A program made the translations under genes and the position numbers. Positions 57,994 to 64,000 of a stretch of 64,000 bases of DNA are shown here, piece after piece (within the stretch, counting starts at the first letter, position 1; the number at the start of each line of letters is the position of its first letter). Below the pieces are notes generated by a model. It did not search any database and was not told the DNA's origin. It saw only the letters and a list, made by a program, of their open reading frames with translations. This DNA is from Synaphobranchus kaupii (taxonomy: Eukaryota > Chordata > Actinopteri > Anguilliformes > Synaphobranchidae): positions 434,001-498,000 of the forward strand of contig JAINUF010000030.1 of the NCBI GenBank assembly GCA_029718625.1, given 5' to 3'.

Positions 57994-59108
57994 CCATCCA
58001 TGTTTTGGTTGATGATCTGTCCTTCAGCACATGATCACAGGTAAATTTGGCTTGACGCCTTGTTAAAAATCACCTCTCACTCATGACTGTTTCCAATATT
58101 AATGGGAAGAATGCTCTGAAAAAAACAGTTCTAATGTTGGAATGTTTATTTTGTTTCTCGTGTTCTCTCAAGAAGAGAGCACTACAGCTGAGGGTTAATG
58201 GATCATTTTGTTAAGTGCATCTCATCCTCCCCTCCGCAGATTGACGGCTCCACCCTTCGTACCATTTGTATGCAGCACGGCCCCTTGTTGACCTTTCACC
58301 TCGGCCAAGGCAGTGCTCTGATTCGCTACAGCACCCAGCAGGAAGCGGCCAAAGCGCAGAGTGCCCTGCACATGTAAGTGATCTGCTGCCAGACTTGAGG
58401 TCCTCTTTACAGACTCCCAATCGGCCAAATGCAGTCAAAGCCCCCGGCCAATAAGAGCTCACGTGGGGGCAATGTAGTTTCATGTAGTTCATATCAGAGT
58501 TACTGATCCCATGGTCTGACATTAAGTCTCTTGTGCGTTTCAGGTGCGTTCTGGGCAACACCACGATTCTGGCAGAGTTTGTGAGCGAGGAAGAGGTCAG
58601 TCGCTATTTTGCACATTCCCAGGCAGGAGGCGGGAACAGCAGTGGCGGAGGTGGGACTGTGGGGCCCGGGGCCGGCCAGGGGCCGACGGGGACCGCGGGG
58701 GCCGGCGGTGTAGGGGGCACTCCGGGGAGTGAGCGGGAGCGTGCTGCTGTAGGGAACGCGGCGCCGGGGGGAAATACCGCCGGAGCCGCAGGCGTAGGAA
58801 GCGTGGGGTCCTCCAGCTCCGGCTGGAAAAGTTTGGACGGTACAGGCAACTCTCCGGACACCTCTTCTGCCCAAGGACCCGGGCTGAGCGTCTTCGCTCA
58901 ATGGAGCAGCAACGGGGCCGGGGGAGGAGTCGGCAGTGGGGCGGCGGGCGTGGATCCCGCAAGGGCGGGGCTCTGGGGGGGCATGACCCCTGGTTACCCT
59001 AGTAGCAGCCTGTGGGGGGCGCCACAGATGGAGGACAGACACCAAATGGGCAGCCCAGCTGCACTGTTGCCAGGCGACCTGCTGGGAGGGGGGGCTGACT
59101 CAATCTGA
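40246..59108 (+). CDS. tnrc6b: TNRC6B (GW182) microRNA-silencing protein, 19 coding exons
   Basis: TNRC6 proteins bind Argonaute through Gly-Trp motifs and recruit PABPC, PAN2-PAN3 and CCR4-NOT to repress microRNA targets in the cytoplasm and P-bodies. Coding exons: 40246-40333, 42715-42736, 44025-44400, 44915-47898, 48701-48862, 49065-49246, 49995-50069, 50160-50408, 50724-50858, 51416-51568, 51926-52024, 52379-52574, 54152-54292, 54605-54772, 55065-55208, 55455-55547, 56118-56333, 57395-57465, 58240-58373, 58544-59108. All junctions are GT-AG with compatible phase. TNRC6B rather than A or C is shown by [20 protein letters not shown] near the N-terminus and by [14 protein letters not shown] at the C-terminus. 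First in-frame ATG is 40277. Frame breaks occur in exons 44025-44400 and 44915-47898. About 2070 codons, longer than human (about 1830), mainly from low-complexity gain. Confidence 0.93.
42370..42590. repeat. Dispersed fish repeat fragment
   Basis: The segment with CTCCGGTCCTGGAGGGC and TTTTGTTCCAACCAATTGCC matches from memory a repeat widespread in teleost non-coding DNA. It is a short fragment in the intron before the microexon. Confidence 0.45.
42715..42736 (+). CDS. tnrc6b: tnrc6b 22-nt microexon
   Basis: Encodes IAEHKNK plus one base, between acceptor TTTATAG and donor GTAAGC. It corresponds to VTEQKTK at the same place in human TNRC6B, and its phase joins the flanking exons exactly. 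Without it, reading passes out of frame. Confidence 0.88.
42818..43012. mobile_element. Small MITE with CAGAGGTG ends
   Basis: Left end CCAGAGGTGTAAAATCCAGG and right end CTGGATTTTGCACCTCTG form inverted repeats about 190 bp apart. The non-coding centre contains CTAATTAGCAAATCCAGGTG, seen in other fish repeats. Confidence 0.65.
43147..43800. mobile_element. Fold-back element with 235-bp arms (tnrc6b intron)
   Basis: 43147-43382 and 43567-43800 are inverted copies at roughly 90% identity by eye, e.g. CATGATATGAGTCCAAAT against ATTTGGACTCATATCATG. The centre is 185 bp and A-rich. Nothing is encoded. It lies 225 bp before the 44025 exon. Confidence 0.85.
44025..44400 (+). CDS. tnrc6b: tnrc6b N-terminal conserved exon with frame break
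   Basis: It starts in phase with the microexon as [13 protein letters not shown] and becomes Pro/Ala/Ser-rich. After about 44142 the conserved protein is one frame over: [36 protein letters not shown] and [16 protein letters not shown]. The break falls in a C-rich stretch with runs at 44103-44110 and 44142-44147; one surplus C would explain it. The downstream frame joins the next exon correctly. Confidence 0.85.
44915..47898 (+). CDS. tnrc6b: tnrc6b large GW-repeat exon (Argonaute-binding region)
   Basis: About 3 kb, GC- and G-rich. It opens with a Ser run, then [22 protein letters not shown] and many isolated GW/WG/W motifs. Conserved Ago-contact blocks are [20 protein letters not shown] (near 46378) and [20 protein letters not shown] plus [20 protein letters not shown] (47480-47590). 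From the exon start to 46971 the protein is in one frame; a TAG at 46972-46974 follows a G7 run, and from about 47120 onward it is in another, implying one or two G-run length changes. A Gln-Gly-Pro heptad array and a CAG tract end the exon. Confidence 0.88.
47610..47837 (+). repeat. tnrc6b: Coding 21-bp minisatellite and CAG tract in tnrc6b
   Basis: Ten units encoding QGP(A/T)HQ(S/P), followed by eight or so CAG codons. It is in frame and between the second Ago motif and the exon end. Human TNRC6B has no such heptad array at this place as far as I recall. Confidence 0.9.
48701..49246 (+). CDS. tnrc6b: tnrc6b GW exons after the large exon
   Basis: Exons 48701-48862 and 49065-49246. The first has [24 protein letters not shown] and SGWGN, an extra cluster of tryptophans. 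The second has [32 protein letters not shown] and SWGQSGKK, which is strongly conserved in TNRC6B. A (GTGC)n array begins about 15 bp after the first donor. Confidence 0.9.
48878..48948. repeat. (GTGC)n microsatellite at a tnrc6b donor
   Basis: About 17 GTGC units starting close after the donor at 48863; Z-DNA-prone alternating sequence, parallel to the (ACGC)n after card10 exon 21. Confidence 0.95.
49310..49520 (+). mobile_element. tRNA-derived SINE (tnrc6b intron)
   Basis: The head has a B-box GGTTCGATTCC at 49361-49371 and an A-box-like TATAATGGTTAAGGA upstream. The body has TTGGGCAAGGTACTTAACCT. The 3' part GTCGCTCTGGATAAGAGCGT, CTGCTAAATG is the conserved tail of a common fish SINE superfamily. 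It looks full-length, about 210 bp. Confidence 0.85.
49995..50408 (+). CDS. tnrc6b: tnrc6b UBA-like segment and poly-Gly (2 exons)
   Basis: Exons 49995-50069 and 50160-50408. [17 protein letters not shown] is the degenerate UBA-like helix of TNRC6B. It continues as [12 protein letters not shown], then a run of about 20 glycines (50277-50341) from GGA/GGT codons, then VFRPPSSKE and YYDK, which resume the conserved TNRC6B sequence. The glycine run is an insertion relative to human. Confidence 0.88.
50724..52574 (+). CDS. tnrc6b: tnrc6b Gln-rich region (4 exons)
   Basis: Exons 50724-50858, 51416-51568, 51926-52024 and 52379-52574. Landmarks are [57 protein letters not shown] and [18 protein letters not shown]. 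In human TNRC6B about 50 residues precede the first of these segments and I find no exon for them in 50409-50723; that part appears absent or very diverged. Confidence 0.88.
52845..54131. repeat. 38-bp minisatellite, about 33 units (tnrc6b intron)
   Basis: The unit is GTGTAAATGCTGATCAGTGG with TACGGAGCTG or TGTGAAGCTG and TTCATTGT. The two variants alternate irregularly; older, diverged units lie at the 5' end and homogeneous ones at the 3' end. It ends about 20 bp before the exon at 54152. Confidence 0.95.
54152..56333 (+). CDS. tnrc6b: tnrc6b silencing domain with PAM2 motif (5 exons)
   Basis: Exons 54152-54292, 54605-54772, 55065-55208, 55455-55547 and 56118-56333. [16 protein letters not shown] across the 54772/55065 junction is the PAM2 motif that binds the MLLE domain of [49 protein letters not shown] and [17 protein letters not shown] follow the vertebrate TNRC6B order. 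The conserved tryptophans here bind CNOT1/CNOT9 and PAN3. The donor of the 55455 exon has been tandemly duplicated downstream. Confidence 0.92.
56885..57383. repeat. 48-bp minisatellite, about 10 units (tnrc6b intron)
   Basis: The unit contains TGTAGGTTGTGATTTTTGGG and CTTTTTGAGGGGGTTTT. The last unit is cut off 12 bp before exon 57395, leaving TGCCCTCTGCAG as the acceptor. Cys/Trp/Phe-rich frames across it are artefacts (48 bp = 16 residues). Confidence 0.95.
57395..58373 (+). CDS. tnrc6b: tnrc6b RRM domain (2 exons)
   Basis: Exons 57395-57465 and 58240-58373, completed by the first residues of the last exon. [11 protein letters not shown] (beta1), [39 protein letters not shown] and [12 protein letters not shown] build the GW182 RRM fold, which lacks the aromatic RNA-binding residues of ordinary RRMs. 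Where human has FHLNLTQGTAL this protein has FHLGQGSAL, two residues shorter in the beta2-beta3 loop. Confidence 0.93.
58544..59108 (+). CDS. tnrc6b: tnrc6b last coding exon
   Basis: Starts [20 protein letters not shown] (end of RRM), then a Gly/Ala-rich expansion (about 58620-58800) not in human, then [40 protein letters not shown] and the TNRC6B-type terminus [14 protein letters not shown]. The C-terminal Trp motifs recruit deadenylases. Stop at 59106-59108. Confidence 0.93.
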
Positions 59109-59416
59109 CTGACACACACGCGCTTGCATACATTCACCCTCGGACACACACTAGTATACAAGAAAGAAGGCACACAAACATTCATACACACGCACGTACA
59201 GGGCAACAGGGAAAACTTACACTTTCATACCCATAATCTCACAAAAGATGGAGACCTGGACAAAGACAGACAAGGCCTTTCCCATAAAATGAAGACGTGA
59301 ACGAAAAGACTTGAATCGAAGGAATCTTAGTAATTGTGAAACACAAAGATTTAACCATATGAACCTTATCCTTGGGCTGGAGGCATGCACATGCACATAC
59401 ACACACACGCACTTTG

Positions 59417-59419
<3 letters not shown>

Positions 59420-59465
<46 letters not shown>
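59420..59465. repeat. (CA)n microsatellite in tnrc6b 3' UTR
   Basis: About 22 CA units. In the transcript this would be a CA-rich tract of the type bound by hnRNP L. Confidence 0.9.
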
Positions 59466-59468
<3 letters not shown>

Positions 59469-60288
59469 ACACAACACACAGTATCAGATGGACACTGTAA
59501 TATTACATCATTGATCTGACACAGAACATAGGATGATTATCCTAGCAACTATCATTAATAGACTCGCATACATACTTCTAATATTTGATTTGACAAATTG
59601 TCATAGTATTTTTGGTTTTTATGTTGTCATTTTTGGGACAGTGGAATGCAGATCCTTCATTCTTCCCCTCAAATGCTGACCTCCTCATTTTTCTTTTTTT
59701 TTGTCTTGTTTTTCAATCAAGTTCACTGTCGTTATTATGACTATAATTATTTTATTTTGACTTTGTTTAGCGGTATGAGGCATCGTAGTGTTAAAGCGTG
59801 TCAGCAAATTTGTGTGAATGAGAAACGTGTGAACGTGTTGTAGTGAGACTGTGTGCTTGTGTGATTTTTCTTTCCGTCTCAGTTAGGGAAGTGAGTGAGT
59901 GAGTGAGTATTGGGCAGGTGTTCACATGTTTTGAGTGTGCTACGTGTATGCAGTATGTGCGGTCTGCTCATTCAGGAACATTGGCACTAATCTTTTTGTC
60001 ATTGTTATAAGTCATGTTTTTAGTAGCCTTTTTTTATCGTCCGAATGCAATAAGAAACAGAAGACTTTAAAGGACAAGCAGCTGAAGGCACACGTTGGAA
60101 GAGATGCCAAATCTTATCAAACCTAGTTGGAACGTTAGGTGTGTTTACAGACGCCTAAAGGAGAAAAGTTACAATGTTTTATTTTTGTTGTTTAACGTTT
60201 TTAAATTAAGACGGGCTTTAACACTCCTGTTCGGATATTTGTTTCCTGGTTTTAGAAAAGAAAAGAAAAAATGAGAGAAGAAAGAGAC

Positions 60289-60294
60289 AATAAA
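60289..60294 (+). terminator. tnrc6b: Candidate tnrc6b poly(A) signal
   Basis: AATAAA in GAGACAATAAAGTTG, about 1.2 kb past the stop codon, followed within 25 bp by TGTG-containing sequence (TTCTCTGTCCTGTGATT). Confidence 0.5.
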
Positions 60295-61949
60295 GTTGAA
60301 AGTATTGGTTTCTCTGTCCTGTGATTATGTCACATTATATGTGCTGCTTCAGACCACGACACGATCTGTATTTGCAGTTGTGTGAGTTTGCTAGTTGTAG
60401 TCTGGAGGCCTCTGGGGTTTTATACACTCTGGCCTGTTCCAGGTGCTGTCTGTTCACACGCTCACACAGACACCTGTTGTCCATCTTGGACACAGTGCTT
60501 CTGCTATATCCCCGAGTGTTTTTTTTTGTTTAAAACCACTGTCACTTTACCAGCTCTCACTGCTTCCTGTAGGTGTTGCACGATGCCTACAATATGCTAC
60601 AAGTTGCAGCTGTTTTTTCTTTATTGTTACTTGATTATTTGTGTTTAAAATTGAATAAAAAAAATTTAAAAAAGCACAAAATAAGGGCTTTAAAACCTGC
60701 CTGCAAGGACGCACACCTTCACAATACACACATCCCATTAGAAAAATACAGTTGGATTCTTTGTCTGTCTTTGTAGGCTTGATGTCTGTCGTCGCTCACA
60801 AGCACTGACGTGAGGGTTTAATTTTCAAAGCAGGGGTTCCGTGTGTGATGTCCCCTACTCTCTCCCCCCCCCCCCCCCCCAGGCCTTAAGACGAGGCCAT
60901 TGGCAGTCCTCAGCTATCCTTGCCCTTCTCATTCTTTCAGGCCTCAAACCTGTGCGGGAAGGTTAAGTTGGAACGTGTTTGAAACGTGTACATTGTGGCC
61001 TTCTGACATTACTGGGGCGTGACTCTACCACGAGTGGCAGGCCCAGCATCCTCCTGGAGGGCTCGGCGCGGAGCGCAAGGCTCTCGCTCTCTTCTGTGAT
61101 GTCAGACCTGGGCAGCTACCGGCTCCCTCTGACTTTGGACCTATGATGCGTATTTGGGGCCCGTTGGCCCCCGGCAACTAATTCAGGATCAGTTTACCGA
61201 GCCCCAGTCCAAAGCCCTACAATTCTCGGGGCAGAGTATCTATAAAGCACTATGATCTTGCCTGAAGAAGCCCTCCCTTTGATATAGTCTTTATGACTGA
61301 ACAGAGCCTGCAGAGCACTGCAGTAGAGAGGGAGGGGCTGGAACTCAGAGAGGTATTGAATTTGGGCCAGAGTAAAATGCAGCTGATTCTCACGCAGGAG
61401 GTGAATGTTGCTCGTTTCTGGTCGTCTACAATAAAAACCAGAAGCGCAGGGCAGCACTGGGGTGTTCACATGGACAATGTTCAATTTCTATAATTTATTT
61501 CATTTCCTTTGCAAGTTTGCTTGTCACAGGGGTTTGTTTACTGTTGCTTATATATACAATGACCTGGTCACAACTGGAATCTCTCAGCGTGTTTTTTTTT
61601 TTTTTTACTGGGAGACATTTTTTGACAATTAAGTGTGTGTATATATATGTAAAATGTAATGTAAACAATATGAACATTTGGGGGGGATGCGGTTCAGAGT
61701 CAACCTTAATCTCCTCTTTACAAATTCCAAATAAACAGCTTGTTTCCACTTATGGGTCATGCTTATTTAATAGTGTTCTGTTGCATACCTTATTTCTGTA
61801 TTTCCTGCTTTCTGAAGTCTGTCGAATAAGCTTCTATAGGCGAAATGCCTTGGCTTCTGTCACTTATTTTCAGTTGTAGTCTGCATCAAACGTTCCTTGC
61901 TGTAATAATGTGCGAGGACTTCAGTCCCGCAGAGCAGTGCCAGGCTGCT

Positions 61950-62269
61950 CGTTTCTGTGTACTGTTTCTTTAACTCAATCCGGGTATTTTATTGTTCCGC
62001 GAATGACATCATCGATGTTGTCAATGGTCCGTTTCGGGAGCGACCGGGGGGGGGGGGAAGCCAGGCTGTTTCAGACTGACTGCCATTCGAGTAGAAGCGT
62101 CTCAGGGAGTAGAGTATCAACAGCGAGGACAACCAACGGAAGAGGAACATTTGGGGTATGAGAGTCGCCAGAATCTGGTCCCATCCTGCGCTGCCCACGG
62201 CCCAGTCTGACTGACAACCACCGGATCAGTATCGACTCCGAACCACCTCTCGGAAAAACACAATATCGG
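61950..62269 (+). promoter_or_regulatory. Possible promoter and first exon of a following gene
   Basis: GC content and CpG rise here. There is an ATF/CRE-like TGACATCA at 62004-62011, and the block ends at a donor-like CGG/GTGAGC at 62269. No protein can be read, so this may be a 5' UTR exon. I cannot name the gene; in human ADSL follows TNRC6B. Confidence 0.3.
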
Positions 62270-64000
62270 GTGAGCAGCAAACCCGGTGAAGGTTGAAACC
62301 AGGGGGGAAATTGTCTGGGTATGTTTCGGCCGAACTCCGAGCGCTGGAGAGGGGGAGGGGGCGACTGTAGAAAAGATTGCTGGCTATCGACTTGGGTATT
62401 ACAAATAAGCTCAATGCTACGGTGCGGCCACAAGAATAAGGAAAAACACTTACAAGATGACTGGCTGTCCACTTTTCGCAAAGAAATGCTTTAAAAATGT
62501 TTTTTTTTGGGGTTCGTAGGGATGTGCAGAGACCTAGTAGCTCTGCTATGCTACGGTCAGTGAGAGAGCTGCTATAGCTACCGACTGTTATTCGCAGTGT
62601 TACAATCTGCCCACAGTCTTTTGTCGTCCGTTTTTGTTACTAGTTGGTTACAGTACTTGCAATGCGAGTCTATTGTGAAATGTGCTACATTGTTGTTAAA
62701 CTGTTGTCACCGATAATGTTCGGTCAGCTATAATAATGGTGACGTATGAGCACAACTGGGTAAACTGGCTAGCAGTTGGAACACCTTTCACATGTACAAC
62801 TGCGTGCATTCGGTAGGTTTATGCCTTATTTTGGCCAGAGGCTAACGTTATGTTTCTTCGCAAACTTAGCTGGAAAGTTAAATGTAAGGCCAGTAAAAGA
62901 TCGATGTTGGCTGTATCTGACATTTCCCAGCTGTAATGCAAAGGACATATCCGTTGCAATTAGGCTACATGCAACTAACAAGTCATTCGCCTATTATATT
63001 ATTTTTTCAAGTTGGTAAAAAGACAAGCTTAATGTGAAAGCTATGCTGATTTGCCATCTTAGCTAGCTAAGTGTTTAAATATTGCATTGATGGTATGGCT
63101 GTAGCAGGATAATAGAGCTGCTAGCCAGCTAGCTTGTGATACGAGTCATAAATTACAACGCATGATTCTTGCGGAACTGTACGCAGCTATCAATTGATGT
63201 ATTCACTACTGATCCTATAGGATACTATCGAGATAAGCATTTAAAGGGGGACAAAGGTGAAGTAGAACTAGCTGTTGGCTATGTTATTAAGTAGATAACG
63301 TTACATTTGTGTAGCTAGCTAACATTAGCAAGGTAGCCCATAACTGAAATAAATGAAAACACTGGATGAAAAGCTACGCGTCCTCAAATGCACATAACGG
63401 CGTTGAAGTAAACGGTAGGCTAAACAGGAGAACCCATCAGGAGAACCCTGTGTTTGTTGCTCGTAACGTGTCACCAAACATCTCTTGACAGTTTCCAGCT
63501 AACATTGGCTAATCTTCAATAACAAAACACGTTGTTCCCCGCTTCTGACACCGTCTGTTCTGCTCATTCTGTAAGCTACCCAATGTCGGTTAGCCACTAG
63601 CGCTTGTCACGAACGGATACAAGCTAAGCTAAGGGTCTGCTAATCAAACGACAGCGATGATTTGTTAAAAGTAATAAGAACATTTGTATTGGCTGGATTT
63701 ACATGGCTGTGATCATTACCCATAACTAATTCCTCTTGAAGTGATATAATTGAGGAGAGCATTATGCTACTTAGGACGTGAGCTAACCGTAGACTGTAGA
63801 AAAATAGGAGCTAACAGACGGAGCGTCCTTTGTTTTTCAGATGTGGCTCCGTCAGTCATGTAGTAGGCCGCTTTGATGTTCTGTGAAAGTGTAGCTAGCT
63901 TACAAGAGGACAATAGCGATTTAGCGCAAAAACAAGAAACGGCAGAGGAGACAGCACATTAGCTACCTAATACCGAATATTTTATTGTGGGTTCTGCTGG
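62270..64000. other. Probable 5' intron of an unidentified gene
   Basis: AGCTAGC- and AACGTTA-rich DNA like that after the tnrc6b first exon. An acceptor-like TTTTTCAG at 63833-63840 precedes ATGTGGCTCCGTCAGTCATGTAG, which ends in a stop after six codons, so it would be UTR or an upstream ORF if it is an exon. No other coding signal is seen before the window ends. Confidence 0.3.

Larger units (their letters stand above)
59109..61740 (+). other. tnrc6b: tnrc6b 3' UTR
   Basis: No coding content follows the stop. Candidate poly(A) signals AATAAA are at 60289-60294 (before a purine-rich stretch), 60654-60659 and 61730-61735. Contains a (CA)n tract (59420-59465) and a C17 run near 60866. Where the transcript ends cannot be decided from sequence; TNRC6B 3' UTRs are long in mammals. 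Confidence 0.55.

Noticed and set aside
40246..59108. tnrc6a or tnrc6c as the identity of the GW182 gene
   Set aside because: TNRC6C lacks the [12 protein letters not shown]-terminus and ends differently; TNRC6A ends in GGGGESM-like sequence. The terminus GGGADSI and internal blocks match TNRC6B.

Overview
The window is vertebrate nuclear DNA, almost certainly from a ray-finned fish. It has spliced genes with GT-AG introns, dense (GT)n, (CT)n and (AAT)n microsatellites, several Tc1/mariner-like elements including a Sleeping Beauty-type end, and tRNA- and 5S-derived SINEs. I could not narrow it to a family. There is no bacterial operon, CRISPR array or phage.

Two protein genes can be assembled exon by exon, both on the + strand. 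The first is a CARMA-family scaffold gene, best matched to card10 (CARMA3): 24 coding exons from 11332 to 33325, with all splice phases agreeing and 1006 codons in total. Its order is CARD, coiled coil, linker, PDZ, SH3, guanylate-kinase-like. The second is tnrc6b (a GW182 protein of microRNA silencing), from a non-coding or near-cognate-start exon ending at 38476 to a stop at 59106-59108. It carries a 22-nt microexon, a roughly 3-kb glycine/tryptophan exon, a UBA-like segment, a Gln-rich segment, a PAM2 motif, an RRM and the silencing-domain tail. The two families are also linked in human 22q13.1, which supports the paralogue calls. In tnrc6b two coding exons show frame breaks at C or G homopolymers; these look more like sequence errors than a dead gene, because conserved protein continues on both sides.

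Layout: 1-10950 has no recognised gene (microsatellites, a Tc1 remnant, a LINE remnant). 10950-11338 is the card10 promoter and first exon. 11339-33325 is card10, with introns holding four long minisatellites, Tc1 elements, fold-back elements and SINEs. 33326-38190 is intergenic with a mosaic Tc1-like element. 38190-61740 is tnrc6b and its 3' UTR. 61950-64000 looks like the promoter and 5' part of a further gene I cannot name.

No new enzymatic or defence system is visible. The most unusual feature is architectural. Six intronic minisatellite arrays (31-49 bp units) all lie within about 60 bp of a splice site, three of them about 12-21 bp from the downstream AG. Also notable are a near-perfect hairpin across a card10 5' splice site, a CTG where tnrc6b would be expected to have its start ATG, and one internal module carried by three different Tc1-like elements.
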